A stretch of 64,000 bases of DNA from Pseudomonas uvaldensis (GCF_021271205.1 NZ_JAIWKS010000013.1:57450-121449); one strand, 5' to 3'. Shown: positions 35,293-44,880, numbered from the stretch's first letter. Notes: a model not told the origin generated them from the sequence alone. Numbers and translations are program-made.

Positions 35293-36638
35293 CGCAGCGC
35301 CTCGGCCAGTTTGCCGTGCAGGCCGCCGAAGCCGCCGTTGCTCATGATCACCACGTGGGTGCCGGGTTGGGCCTGGCTCTTCACCCGCTCGATGATGCCT
35401 TCCAGCGAATCGCTGACAATCGACGGCACCGTGCACAGTGCGGCGGTGGCGCCCAGGTCCCAGCCCAGGTTGGCCGGCGAATACCAGATCACCTGATCGG
35501 CATCCACCACGCTTTCCGGCAGGCCATCACGGTGAGCACCGAGCTTCATGGAGTTGGAGCGCGGCTCGATGATGGCGATCAGCGGCGCATCGCCGATGCG
35601 CTTGCGCAAGCCGTCGAGGGTGGTGGCGATGGCGGTCGGGTGGTGGGCGAAGTCGTCGTAAATGGTGATGCCGCGCACTTCCGCGACTTTCTCCATGCGG
35701 CGCTTGACGCTCTTGAACGCGCTCAACGCCGCGATGCCCATGGACGGCACCACGCCAACATGACGAGCCGCGGCCAATGTGGCCAGGGCGTTGGCGACGT
35801 TGTGCTGGCCGGTCAGTTCCCACTCGACCACGCCTTGGGACACGCCCTCGAGCATCACTTCGAATTGCGAACCGTCGTCGCTGAGCAATTTTACCTGCCA
35901 CTGCCCGCCCGCGCCGGTGGTCTGCACCGGAGTCCAGCAGCCCATCTCGATCACCCGCTGCAAAGCCGGCTCGGTGGTCGGATGAATCACCAGGCCTTCG
36001 CTCGGGATCGTACGGACGAGATGGTGGAATTGCCGTTCGATGGCCGGCAGATCGGGGAAGATGTCGGCGTGATCGTATTCAAGATTATTCAAAATCGCGG
36101 TGCGCGGGCGGTAATGGACGAATTTCGAGCGCTTGTCGAAGAACGCGCTGTCGTACTCATCGGCCTCGATCACAAAAAACGGCGTGCCCCCCAGACGCGC
36201 CGACACCGAGAAATTCTGCGGCACGCCGCCGATCAAGAAGCCCGGGCTCATGCCGGCGTGCTCCAGGACCCAGGCCAACATACTGCTGGTGGTGGTCTTG
36301 CCGTGCGTACCGGCCACGGCCAGGACCCAACGGCCCTGCAACACGTGATCGGCCAGCCACTGCGGCCCGGACACATACGGCAGGCCCTTGTTCAGCACAT
36401 ACTCCACCGCCGGGTTGCCCCGAGACATGGCATTGCCGATGACCACCAGGTCCGGCGCCGGATCCAGCTGCGCCGGGTCATAGCCCTGGGTCAGCTCGAT
36501 GCCCTGGGCTTCCAGCTGCGTGCTCATCGGTGGGTAGACGTTGGCGTCGGAACCGGTCACATGATGGCCCAGCTCCTTGGCCAGGACCGCCATCGAACCC
36601 ATGAAAGTGCCGCAAATACCGAGAATATGGATGTGCAT
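35289..36638 (-). CDS. mpl: UDP-MurNAc:L-alanyl-gamma-D-glutamyl-meso-DAP ligase Mpl
   Basis: 449 residues from the ATG at 36636-36638 (MHIHILGICGTFMGSMAVLA). Mpl is the murein-recycling ligase that reattaches tripeptide to UDP-MurNAc. Mur-ligase features: AGTHGKTTTSSML P-loop, EADEYDSAFFDKRSKF, LNNLEYDHADIF, and DDFAHHPTAI. First gene of the mpl-ubiX-yceK-like unit; functionally tied to ldcA and the transglycosylases elsewhere in the window. Confidence 0.96.
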   Translation of the reverse strand: MHIHILGICGTFMGSMAVLAKELGHHVTGSDANVYPPMSTQLEAQGIELTQGYDPAQLDPAPDLVVIGNAMSRGNPAVEYVLNKGLPYVSGPQWLADHVLQGRWVLAVAGTHGKTTTSSMLAWVLEHAGMSPGFLIGGVPQNFSVSARLGGTPFFVIEADEYDSAFFDKRSKFVHYRPRTAILNNLEYDHADIFPDLPAIERQFHHLVRTIPSEGLVIHPTTEPALQRVIEMGCWTPVQTTGAGGQWQVKLLSDDGSQFEVMLEGVSQGVVEWELTGQHNVANALATLAAARHVGVVPSMGIAALSAFKSVKRRMEKVAEVRGITIYDDFAHHPTAIATTLDGLRKRIGDAPLIAIIEPRSNSMKLGAHRDGLPESVVDADQVIWYSPANLGWDLGATAALCTVPSIVSDSLEGIIERVKSQAQPGTHVVIMSNGGFGGLHGKLAEALR

Positions 36639-36744
36639 AGTCGACCTCGTAAAACATGGCCGCAGGTTAGCGTAGGGAGGGGGAAATCGCACCTTGTGTT
36701 TGGTCTCGACTGATACTCACAGGCCGCAAAGCACCGCCGATCAC

Positions 36745-36833
36745 TGTGGGAGCGGGCTTGCTCGCGAATGCGGTGGTCATTCAACAGATGCATCGGCTGG
36801 CCTACCGCCTTCGCGGGCAAGCCCGCTCCCACA
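36745..36833. repeat. REP pair
   Basis: GTGGGAGCGGGCTTGCTCGC and TTCGCGGGCAAGCCCGCTCC inverted, in the divergent/tandem spacer between mpl and the regulator gene. Confidence 0.92.
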
Positions 36834-36863
36834 GGGGATTTTCAGTGGCTGTGGAATCGGTGC

Positions 36864-38771
36864 TCAGCGAGCAATCGCATGCTTGCGCAACTTCCTGTAC
36901 AGCGTGTTACGGCTGATACCCAACTGCTGTGCCGTGTTGGTCATATGCCAGCGCGTCTGCTCCAGCGCATTGAGCAATGCCAGCCGCTCGGCGCTTTCCA
37001 ATGGATGCTCGGGTGGCGCGGTGTCCTGCGCCGGTGGCCGTGCCTGGCGAATCATTGCCGGCAGATCCTCCACCCCAATCCGCCCGCCCTCGCACAACGC
37101 GGCGAGGGTACGCAGCACACTGCGCAGTTGCCGTACGTTGCCCGGCCAGTCGAAGGCCAGCAAGGCCTGACGCGCCGGTTCGTCAAGGATCACCGTCTCG
37201 TCGCCGCTTTCTTCGGCCAGCAAAAAGTCCAGCAACTGCGCCTTGTCGCTGCGCTCGCGCAACGCCGGCAAGGGGATTTCCAGGCCGTTGAGCCGATAGT
37301 ACAAGTCCTCACGGAAACTGCCGTCCTGCACCCGTTCAAGCAATTGCCGGTGGGTAGCGCTGATGATGCGCACGTCGACCGCCTCGGGTTCGCCGCCAAT
37401 GGGCACCACCTGGCGGTCCTCCAGCACTCGCAGCAAACGGGTCTGCAAGGCCAGAGGCATGTCGCCGATTTCATCAAGGAACAGCGTGCCACCATCGGCC
37501 TGTTGCAGCTTGCCGCGCATGCCTTCCTTGCGGGCGCCAGTAAAACTGCCGCCGCGATAGCCGAACAACTCGCTCTCGATCAGGCTTTCCGGGATGGCCG
37601 CACAGTTCAGGGCCACAAAGTGCTTGCCGGCGCGCTGGCTGGCCTGATGCACAGCCTTGGCGAATGCTTCTTTGCCGGAGCCGGTTTCACCGTGGATCAG
37701 CAACGGAACATCGCGCTCGAACACCCGGAGGGCCTTGCGAAAATGCGCCTGCAGCGTCGCATCCGCCAGGCAGATACCTGGCGACTTGGGTGGTTCGATG
37801 ACTTTGATCGCGGGAACGACCGGCATCGGCATGCTGCGTGGCTGGCCGCGGAGCACCGCGAACAAGTGGCGCCCGTCGCGAGTGTGCAATGGCCAACTGG
37901 CGCTGGCCTGGGCACTGGCGCGGCCCAGCAGCTCGTCCAGGGAGCAGTCAAAAAACGCCTCCACCGGTTGGCCCAGCAAGCCACCACGCCGGTGTCCCAG
38001 CAGATTGAGGGCACTTTGGTTGACCGCGCAGATCCGTCCTTCGCCGTCGAATGCCAGCAGTCCCTCACTAAACAACCCCACGGATTCGGCTTGCAGGTGA
38101 AAGCGCAACAGCCATTGATTGTCGAAGCAGCGCAGGAAATAGCAGCTCTCGATCATTTTTGCCGAGAGATTGACCAAAGCCATGGTATGGAACTGGCTCT
38201 GGCGGGACACCTCGGGCCGGGCCGAGGAGACGTCGAGCACTGCCAGCAGCTCGCCATGGGGATCGAACACCGGGCTTGCCGAACAGGTCAGGCCGGTGTG
38301 GCGACCGCGAAAGTGTTCTTCCTGGTGAATGGTCAGGGCCTGGCGCTCCACCAGGCAGGTGCCGATACCGTTGGTGCCTTCGCAGGCTTCGCTCCAGTCG
38401 GCGCCGAGCCAAAGGCCGGCCCGTTCGAAAATCTTGCGTTCGCTGGGCGCGGTGACGCAGTTAAGAATCACGCCCCGGGCATCGGTAAGCAACACCGCGT
38501 GGCCGGCGCCGGACAATTGTTGATGCAGGCTGGTCATTTCCGTGCCGGCGATGTGCAACACCTGCTGCAGGCGCTCGCGGCTTTCCAGCACCCGACCATG
38601 CTCCAACACCGTCGGCGCCAGATTCTGCGCCGGATCGAGGTGATAATCCTCCAGGCAACGCAGCCAGGAACGGGCTATCGATGGATCGCTGCCAGGGCCC
38701 TGCAGATGCGCCTTGCCCTGGGTGACCGTCAGGACTTGCTGGGCGTGGCGGCTCAAATGGTTGCTGTGCAT
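36864..38771 (-). CDS. eatR: Sigma-54-dependent activator of ethanolamine catabolism (AcoR-like, EatR)
   Basis: 635 residues. N-terminal sensory half with GAF-like segments (about 60-210) and a PAS-like stretch (about 230-280), AAA+ domain with Walker A GETGSGKE (361-368), sigma-54-contact loop GSFTGA (408-413) and Walker B LFLDEIGD (430-437), and a Fis-type HTH at about 595-635 (NTAQQLGISRNTLYRKLRK). Divergent from the aldehyde dehydrogenase and permease genes, each of which has a sigma-54 promoter, so it should activate them. The name follows the equivalent P. aeruginosa position from memory; the inducing ligand is inferred to be ethanolamine. Confidence 0.88.
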   Translation of the reverse strand: MHSNHLSRHAQQVLTVTQGKAHLQGPGSDPSIARSWLRCLEDYHLDPAQNLAPTVLEHGRVLESRERLQQVLHIAGTEMTSLHQQLSGAGHAVLLTDARGVILNCVTAPSERKIFERAGLWLGADWSEACEGTNGIGTCLVERQALTIHQEEHFRGRHTGLTCSASPVFDPHGELLAVLDVSSARPEVSRQSQFHTMALVNLSAKMIESCYFLRCFDNQWLLRFHLQAESVGLFSEGLLAFDGEGRICAVNQSALNLLGHRRGGLLGQPVEAFFDCSLDELLGRASAQASASWPLHTRDGRHLFAVLRGQPRSMPMPVVPAIKVIEPPKSPGICLADATLQAHFRKALRVFERDVPLLIHGETGSGKEAFAKAVHQASQRAGKHFVALNCAAIPESLIESELFGYRGGSFTGARKEGMRGKLQQADGGTLFLDEIGDMPLALQTRLLRVLEDRQVVPIGGEPEAVDVRIISATHRQLLERVQDGSFREDLYYRLNGLEIPLPALRERSDKAQLLDFLLAEESGDETVILDEPARQALLAFDWPGNVRQLRSVLRTLAALCEGGRIGVEDLPAMIRQARPPAQDTAPPEHPLESAERLALLNALEQTRWHMTNTAQQLGISRNTLYRKLRKHAIAR

Positions 38772-38796
38772 TTTTTATTATTCTCCCGCTGTTATC

Positions 38797-38886
38797 TGTG
38801 GGAGCAAGGCTTGCCCGCGATGGCCTCGACACGATCCAAAAGGAAATCCGTGTCATCGTTCATCGCGGGCAAGCCTTGCTCCCACA
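38797..38886. repeat. REP pair (variant core)
   Basis: GTGGGAGCAAGGCTTGCCCG and CGGGCAAGCCTTGCTCCCAC form a long inverted repeat about 50 bases apart, between the regulator and aldehyde dehydrogenase genes. Confidence 0.88.
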
Positions 38887-39003
38887 AGCGCCCGGCATCC
38901 TTCACAAAGATGTCCTGCATCCTCCGTGGAATGCCCAGCATCCTCCAGCCCAACCCGCAATGCAATGCTGGCGCGACCCGCCAGTCACCCGCTGTATCAG
39001 CAA

Positions 39004-39051
39004 TGGCACAAAGTGTCACACCCTCTGTATCGCTATCGTCACGGGGTGGCG
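39004..39051 (+). promoter_or_regulatory. Two phased palindromes, probable enhancer sites for the sigma-54 activator
   Basis: TGGCAC-AAA-GTGTCA (39004-39018) and CGTCAC-GGG-GTGGCG (39037-39051) share the pattern xGnCAC-N3-GTGnCx. Their centres (39011 and 39044) are 33 bp apart, three helical turns. They lie about 60-105 bp upstream of the sigma-54 promoter at 39108. Confidence 0.6.
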
Positions 39052-39107
39052 CCCGTCCGTCCGATGAATTCCCTTCAAGTCCTTGATTTCCGGGCCCTGC
39101 AAGGCAA

Positions 39108-39123
39108 TGGCCCAACCTTTGCT
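39108..39123 (+). promoter_or_regulatory. Sigma-54 promoter of the aldehyde dehydrogenase gene
   Basis: TGGCCCAACCTTTGCT has GG at -24 and GC at -12 with the required 10 bases between them, and lies 67 bases before the ATG. Confidence 0.85.
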
Positions 39124-39189
39124 CTAGGCTTGTACCAGCGCTTGATTGCGCAGCTCCCTAATAAGCACAAAAGCCAAGGAGAACTCACC

Positions 39190-40710
39190 ATGCGTTACGC
39201 TCACCCCGGTATTGAAGGCGCTATCGTTTCGTTCAAGAGCAAATACGGTAACTACATCGGCGGCGAGTTCGTCGCGCCTGTCAAAGGTCAGTACTTCACC
39301 AACACTTCCCCGGTCAATGGCCAGCCCATTGCCGAATTCCCGCGCTCCACAGCCGAAGACATCGAAAAAGCCCTGGACGCCGCCCACGCCGCCGCTGATG
39401 CCTGGGGCGCCACCTCGGCCCAGGCCCGTTCGCTGATTCTGTTGAAAATCGCCGACCGCATCGAGCAAAACCTGGAGACACTGGCGATCACCGAGTCCTG
39501 GGACAACGGCAAGGCCGTGCGCGAAACCCTCAACGCCGACATCCCTCTGGCGGCGGATCATTTCCGCTACTTCGCCGGCTGCCTGCGGGCCCAGGAAGGC
39601 GCGGCGGCCGAGATCGACGGCAACACCGTGGCCTATCACATCCATGAACCGCTGGGCGTGGTCGGGCAGATCATCCCGTGGAACTTCCCGCTGCTGATGG
39701 CCGCCTGGAAACTCGCCCCGGCCCTGGCCGCCGGTAACTGCGTGGTGCTCAAGCCTGCCGAGCAAACCCCGCTGGGCATCAGCGTGCTGATGGAACTGAT
39801 CGGCGACCTGCTGCCACCCGGCGTGCTCAACGTGGTGCAAGGTTTCGGCAAAGAAGCCGGCGAAGCCCTTGCCACCAGCAAACGCATCGCCAAGATCGCC
39901 TTCACCGGCTCGACGCCGGTGGGCTCGCACATCATGAAATGCGCTGCGGAAAACATCATTCCATCCACGGTGGAACTGGGCGGCAAGTCGCCGAACATCT
40001 TCTTCGAAGACATCATGCAGGCCGAGCCAAGCTTTATCGAAAAAGCCGCCGAAGGCCTGGTGCTGGCATTCTTCAACCAGGGCGAAGTCTGCACCTGCCC
40101 ATCCCGCGCCCTGGTGCAGGAGTCGATCTACGACGAATTCATGCAAGTGGTGATGAAGAAAATCGAGCAGATCAAACGCGGCGATCCGCTGGACACCGAC
40201 ACCATGGTCGGCGCCCAGGCGTCCGAGCAGCAGTTCGACAAGATCCTCTCGTACCTGGAAATCGCCAAGGGAGAGGGCGCGCAGTTGCTGACCGGCGGTG
40301 CGGTGGAAAAACTCGAGGGCAACCTGGCCAGCGGTTATTACATCCAGCCGACCCTGCTCAAGGGCACCAACAAAATGCGCGTGTTCCAGGAAGAAATCTT
40401 CGGCCCGGTGGTGAGCATCACCACCTTCAAGGACGAAGCCGAAGCCCTGGCGATCGCCAACGACACCGAGTTCGGCCTCGGCGCCGGCCTCTGGACCCGC
40501 GACATCAACCGTGCCTACCGCATGGGCCGGGCGATCAAGGCCGGTCGTGTGTGGACCAACTGCTACCACCTCTACCCGGCCCACGCCGCGTTCGGTGGCT
40601 ACAAGAAGTCCGGCGTGGGTCGCGAAACCCACAAGATGATGCTCGATCATTATCAGCAAACCAAGAATTTGCTGGTGAGTTACGACATTAATCCATTGGG
40701 GTTCTTCTAA
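39190..40710 (+). CDS. exaC: NAD+-dependent acetaldehyde dehydrogenase (ExaC-like)
   Basis: 506 residues. In this setting it should oxidise acetaldehyde, released by EutBC, to acetate. ALDH motifs: VVGQIIPWNFPLLMAAWKLAPAL, FTGSTPVG, base Glu262 in VELGGKSP and the nucleophile Cys301 in NQGEVCTC. Start ATG 39190 (MRYAHPGIEGAIVSFKSKYG), with AAGGAG upstream; the longer frame runs through the promoter. Controlled by the sigma-54 promoter at 39108. Confidence 0.93.
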   Translation: MRYAHPGIEGAIVSFKSKYGNYIGGEFVAPVKGQYFTNTSPVNGQPIAEFPRSTAEDIEKALDAAHAAADAWGATSAQARSLILLKIADRIEQNLETLAITESWDNGKAVRETLNADIPLAADHFRYFAGCLRAQEGAAAEIDGNTVAYHIHEPLGVVGQIIPWNFPLLMAAWKLAPALAAGNCVVLKPAEQTPLGISVLMELIGDLLPPGVLNVVQGFGKEAGEALATSKRIAKIAFTGSTPVGSHIMKCAAENIIPSTVELGGKSPNIFFEDIMQAEPSFIEKAAEGLVLAFFNQGEVCTCPSRALVQESIYDEFMQVVMKKIEQIKRGDPLDTDTMVGAQASEQQFDKILSYLEIAKGEGAQLLTGGAVEKLEGNLASGYYIQPTLLKGTNKMRVFQEEIFGPVVSITTFKDEAEALAIANDTEFGLGAGLWTRDINRAYRMGRAIKAGRVWTNCYHLYPAHAAFGGYKKSGVGRETHKMMLDHYQQTKNLLVSYDINPLGFF

Positions 40711-40721
40711 ACCTCCCTCTG

Positions 40722-40753
40722 GAGCGATGCAGGTAGGTCCTGCGTCGCTCTTT
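40722..40753 (+). terminator. Intrinsic terminator after the aldehyde dehydrogenase gene
   Basis: GAGCGATGCAGG, loop TAGGT, CCTGCGTCGCTC (12 pairs, one G-U) followed by TTTAGAT. Confidence 0.8.
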
Positions 40754-40760
40754 AGATAGT

Positions 40761-40837
40761 TTTCGCGAGCGAGCCCGCTCCCACAGGGGATTTGCGTCGG
40801 CTCACAGTCCCCTGTGGGAGCGGGCTTGCTCGCGAAG
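40761..40837. repeat. REP pair
   Basis: TTCGCGAGCGAGCCCGCTCC and GGAGCGGGCTTGCTCGCGAA inverted, short spacer. Confidence 0.92.
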
Positions 40838-40878
40838 GCTTCCTCACTAACACACCCATAACCAATGCCCCACAGCCC

Positions 40879-40894
40879 TGGCATAACCCTTGCG
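40879..40894 (+). promoter_or_regulatory. Sigma-54 promoter of the ethanolamine permease gene
   Basis: TGGCATAACCCTTGCG, GG and GC separated by 10 bases, 62 bases before the permease ATG. Confidence 0.85.
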
Positions 40895-40955
40895 TGCCCG
40901 CTCCACACCCCAACCACCGAAAGTCCACCAAAGATCAAAAACCAAGAGAGGACTT

Positions 40956-42326
40956 ATGACAACTACCAACCAACTCAAACCTACACTCGGCACCCTGCAT
41001 TTATGGGGCATCGCCGTCGGCCTGGTGATTTCCGGCGAGTACTTCGGCTGGAGTTACGGCTGGGGCACGGCAGGGACGCTGGGCTTTCTCATCACCGCGC
41101 TCATGGTGGCGCTGATGTACACCTGTTTCATCTTCAGCTTCACCGAGCTGACCACCGCGATTCCCCACGCCGGCGGGCCGTTCGCCTATAGCCGACGGGC
41201 CTTTGGCGAGAAAGGCGGGTTGATCGCCGGGATCGCCACGTTGATCGAGTTCGTCTTTGCGCCCCCGGCCATCGCCATGGCCATCGGCGCCTACCTCAAC
41301 GTGCAGTTCCCGGACCTGGACCCGAAAGTGGCGGCGGTTGGCGCTTACATCGTGTTCATGACCTTGAACATCCTGGGTGTCAGCATCGCCGCAGCGTTCG
41401 AACTGGTGGTCACCGTGCTGGCGGTCGCCGAATTGCTGGTGTTCATGGGCGTGGTCGCGCCGGGCTTCAGCTTCAGCAACTTCGTGTTGAACGGCTGGTC
41501 TGGTGCAAATGAATTCAGCCTCGCCTCAATTCCGGGCATTTTCGCGGCGATTCCCTTCGCGATCTGGTTCTTCCTCGCCATTGAAGGCGCAGCCATGGCC
41601 GCCGAAGAAGCCAAGGACCCGAAACGCACCATCCCCCGCGCCTATGTCAGCGGCATCCTGACCCTGGTGTTCCTGGCCATCGGCGTGATGATCATGGCCG
41701 GCGGTGTCGGCGACTGGCGGCAACTGTCGAACATCAACGACCCACTGCCCCAGGCCATGAAAGCAGTGGTCGGCAACGATTCGACCTGGATGCACATGCT
41801 GGTCTGGATCGGCCTGTTCGGCCTGGTGGCAAGTTTCCACGGCATCATCCTCGGCTACTCGCGGCAGTTCTTCGCCCTGGCCCGGGCCGGTTACCTGCCA
41901 CGGGGCCTGGCGAAACTGTCGCGCTTCCAGACCCCGCACCGGGCGATCCTGGCCGGCGGCGTGATCGGCATCGCGGCGATCTACAGCGACGGCCTGGTCA
42001 ACCTGCAGGGCATGAGCCTGACGGCGGCGATGATCACCATGTCGGTGTTCGGCGCCATCGTGATGTACATCATCAGCATGCTCAGCCTGTTCCGCCTGCG
42101 TAAGGTCGAACCGAACCTGGAACGCACCTTCCGCGCCCCGGGCTACCCCATCGTGCCGGGCATCGCCCTGTTCCTGGCGGTGGTGTGCCTGATCGCCATG
42201 GCTTGGTTCAACATGTTGATCGGCCTGGTCTTCCTGGTGTTCATGATCGTTGGCTACCTGTACTTCCAACTGACCGCCAAACAACGCTCCAGCGCCCCGA
42301 CGGACGCTATGCTTACTGGGGTTTGA
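40956..42326 (+). CDS. eat: Ethanolamine permease (APC family)
   Basis: 456 residues, about twelve membrane helices. APC-superfamily transporter; the N-terminal GIAVGLVISGEYFGWSYGWGTAG and SFTELTTAIPHAGGPFAYSRRAFG are typical of ethanolamine permeases. Its place next to EutBC and its own sigma-54 promoter support ethanolamine as substrate. Start ATG 40956, preceded by AGAGAGGA. The REP pair at 42378 separates it from eutB. Confidence 0.92.
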   Translation: MTTTNQLKPTLGTLHLWGIAVGLVISGEYFGWSYGWGTAGTLGFLITALMVALMYTCFIFSFTELTTAIPHAGGPFAYSRRAFGEKGGLIAGIATLIEFVFAPPAIAMAIGAYLNVQFPDLDPKVAAVGAYIVFMTLNILGVSIAAAFELVVTVLAVAELLVFMGVVAPGFSFSNFVLNGWSGANEFSLASIPGIFAAIPFAIWFFLAIEGAAMAAEEAKDPKRTIPRAYVSGILTLVFLAIGVMIMAGGVGDWRQLSNINDPLPQAMKAVVGNDSTWMHMLVWIGLFGLVASFHGIILGYSRQFFALARAGYLPRGLAKLSRFQTPHRAILAGGVIGIAAIYSDGLVNLQGMSLTAAMITMSVFGAIVMYIISMLSLFRLRKVEPNLERTFRAPGYPIVPGIALFLAVVCLIAMAWFNMLIGLVFLVFMIVGYLYFQLTAKQRSSAPTDAMLTGV

Positions 42327-42377
42327 AGTACGAGGGCGCCGGGCCTAAACCCGGTGCCAGCCATACGCCGGACTCTT

Positions 42378-42467
42378 TGTGGGAGCGGGCTTGCTCGCGA
42401 ATGCGGTGTGTCATTCAACAGATGCATCGACTGACATACCGCATTCGCGAGCAAGCCCGCTCCCACA
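42378..42467. repeat. REP pair
   Basis: GTGGGAGCGGGCTTGCTCGC and TTCGCGAGCAAGCCCGCTCC inverted, between the permease and eutB; it may tune the ratio of the two transcripts. Confidence 0.92.
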
Positions 42468-42531
42468 GGGTTCAGTGCAGGGTTCAGTGTTGTATTTGAA
42501 TTCATTATAAGAACCAGGAGGACATCGCCAC

Positions 42532-43926
42532 ATGGTCGCATTCGTCCATTCCGTCGGCGCCCAGACCTATCGCTTCGACTGCCTCAAAGACCTGATGGCC
42601 AAGGCCAGCCCGGCCCGCTCCGGGGATTTCCTCGCCGGTGTCGCCGCCCTCAACGACGGCGAACGCGTGGCCGCGCAAATGGCGCTGGCCGACCTGCCTC
42701 TCAGCCATTTCTTGCAAGAAATGCTGATCCCTTACGAGGCCGACGAAGTCACCCGGTTGATCGTCGACACTCACGATAAACAGGCCTTCGCCGCCGTCAG
42801 TCACCTCACGGTCGGCGGTTTTCGCGACTGGCTGCTCAGCGACGCTGCCGACGAACAGAGCCTGCGCACCCTCGCGCCGGGCCTGACGCCGGAAATGGTC
42901 GCGGCGGTTTCCAAAATCATGCGCGTACAGGACTTGGTGCTGGTGGCGCAGAAAATACGCGTGGTCACCAAATTCCGCGGCACTCTTGGCCTGCGCGGAC
43001 GGCTGTCCACCCGCCTGCAGCCCAACCACCCCACCGACGAACCGGCCGGGATCGCCGCGAGCATCCTCGACGGCCTGCTCTACGGCAACGGCGACGCCAT
43101 GATCGGCATCAACCCGGCCACCGACAGCACGGCCTCGATCTGCGCCATGCTGGAAATGCTAGACGCCATCATTCAGCGCTACGACATCCCGACCCAAGGC
43201 TGCGTGCTGACCCACGTCACTACCTCCATCGAAGCGGCCAACCGTGGCGTGCCGCTGGACTTGGTGTTCCAGTCCATCGCCGGCACCGAAGCGGCCAACG
43301 CCAGCTTCGGCATCAACCTGAACATTCTGAAAGAAGGCTACGACGCCGGGCTGAGCCTGAATCGCGGCACCCTCGGCAACAACCTGATGTATTTCGAGAC
43401 TGGCCAGGGCAGTGCGCTATCGGCCAACGCCCACCACGGCGTCGATCAACAGACCTGCGAAACCCGGGCCTACGCCGTGGCGCGACATTTCAACCCATTC
43501 CTGGTCAACACCGTTGTAGGATTCATCGGCCCGGAATACCTGTACAACGGCAAACAGATCATCCGCGCCGGCCTCGAAGACCACTTCTGCGGCAAGCTGC
43601 TGGGCGTGCCGATGGGCTGTGACATCTGCTACACCAACCACGCCGAAGCCGACCAGGACGACATGGACACCCTGCTGACCCTGCTGGGCGTGGCCGGGAT
43701 CAACTTCATCATGGGCATCCCCGGCTCCGACGACATCATGCTCAACTACCAGACCACTTCGTTCCACGACGCGCTCTACGCGCGCCAGACCCTGGGCCTG
43801 AAACCGGCACCCGAGTTCGAGCAGTGGCTGGCGAACATGGGCATCTTCACCCAGGCCGATGGCCGGGTGCGGTTCGGCGACAACCTGCCGCCGGCGTTTC
43901 GTCATGCCTTGGCTCATTTGGGATAA
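42532..43926 (+). CDS. eutB: Ethanolamine ammonia-lyase large subunit EutB
   Basis: 464 residues. With EutC it forms the adenosylcobalamin-dependent lyase that splits ethanolamine to acetaldehyde and ammonia. The TIM-barrel active-site sequences GNGDAMIGINPATDS, IPTQGCVLTHVTTS, FQSIAGTEAAN and FETGQGSALSANAHHGVDQ are intact. AGGAGG precedes the ATG. No eut microcompartment shell genes are present, so this is the short, shell-free pathway. Confidence 0.97.
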   Translation: MVAFVHSVGAQTYRFDCLKDLMAKASPARSGDFLAGVAALNDGERVAAQMALADLPLSHFLQEMLIPYEADEVTRLIVDTHDKQAFAAVSHLTVGGFRDWLLSDAADEQSLRTLAPGLTPEMVAAVSKIMRVQDLVLVAQKIRVVTKFRGTLGLRGRLSTRLQPNHPTDEPAGIAASILDGLLYGNGDAMIGINPATDSTASICAMLEMLDAIIQRYDIPTQGCVLTHVTTSIEAANRGVPLDLVFQSIAGTEAANASFGINLNILKEGYDAGLSLNRGTLGNNLMYFETGQGSALSANAHHGVDQQTCETRAYAVARHFNPFLVNTVVGFIGPEYLYNGKQIIRAGLEDHFCGKLLGVPMGCDICYTNHAEADQDDMDTLLTLLGVAGINFIMGIPGSDDIMLNYQTTSFHDALYARQTLGLKPAPEFEQWLANMGIFTQADGRVRFGDNLPPAFRHALAHLG

Positions 43927-43948
43927 GCCGTATTTGGATGAGTGATTA

Positions 43949-44773
43949 ATGGATAAACAACCCGTCGACTCGCAAACCCCCTGGCTGGAACTGCGCCGCC
44001 TCACCCCTGCGCGCATCGCCCTGGGCCGCTCCGGCACCAGCCTGCCGACCCAGGCGCAACTGGACTTTCAGTACGCCCATGCCCAGGCCCGCGATGCCGT
44101 GCACCTGGCGTTCGATCACCAGGGTATTCGTGCGCAACTGAGCGAACGTGGCCGCGAGAGCCTGCTGCTCCACAGTGCCGCCAGCGACCGCCACAGCTAC
44201 CTGCAACGCCCGGACCTGGGCCGGCGACTGGATGAGGCGTCGGTGAAGGTGCTGGACGATTACGCAATGGCCCATCCCGGCGGTGTCGACCTGGCTATCG
44301 TGGTAGCCGACGGCCTGTCGGCACTGGCGGTGCACCGTCACACCCTGCCGTTTCTGGCGCGCCTGGAAGAACAGATCGCCGCTGACGGCTGGTCGGTTTC
44401 CCCGGTGGTCCTGGTGGAACAGGGCCGGGTCGCGGTGGCTGATGAAGTGGCGCAGCGGCTCGGCGCAAAAATGTCGGTGATCCTGATCGGCGAACGCCCC
44501 GGCCTCAGCTCGCCCGACAGCCTGGGCCTGTATTTCACCTACAACCCCAAGGTCGGCCTGACCGACGCCTACCGCAACTGTATCTCCAACGTCCGGCTCG
44601 AAGGCCTGAGCTACGGCATGGCGGCCCATCGCCTGGTCTACCTGATGCGCGAGGCCTGTCGCCGGCAGCTTTCGGGGGTCAATCTGAAAGACGAAGCCCA
44701 GGTTCATACTCTAGAGTCGGAAAATGGAGCCGATATGAAAGGTAATTTCCTACTGATGCCGCCCCAAGGCTGA
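43949..44773 (+). CDS. eutC: Ethanolamine ammonia-lyase small subunit EutC
   Basis: 274 residues, the cobalamin-binding partner of EutB. Motifs: LTPARIALGRSGTSLPTQAQLDFQ at the N terminus, VADGLSALAVHRH, and LIGERPGLSSPDSLGLYFTYNPKVG and RNCISNVRLEGLSYG near the C terminus. Starts 22 bases after eutB. No reactivase (EutA) gene is seen in the window. Confidence 0.97.
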   Translation: MDKQPVDSQTPWLELRRLTPARIALGRSGTSLPTQAQLDFQYAHAQARDAVHLAFDHQGIRAQLSERGRESLLLHSAASDRHSYLQRPDLGRRLDEASVKVLDDYAMAHPGGVDLAIVVADGLSALAVHRHTLPFLARLEEQIAADGWSVSPVVLVEQGRVAVADEVAQRLGAKMSVILIGERPGLSSPDSLGLYFTYNPKVGLTDAYRNCISNVRLEGLSYGMAAHRLVYLMREACRRQLSGVNLKDEAQVHTLESENGADMKGNFLLMPPQG

Positions 44774-44880
44774 TCCGTATGTCCGATTGCGTTTTTGATC
44801 CGCTTTCAGGCAGCATCAAAAGCACGGCAGAGCGCCGTTGTTGTCAGACTCTGTGTCGAACTTTGTAAACGAGACCTGCC

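Noticed and set aside
39124..40938. 604-residue open frame on the minus strand
   Set aside because: Antisense to the aldehyde dehydrogenase gene, no recognisable domain.
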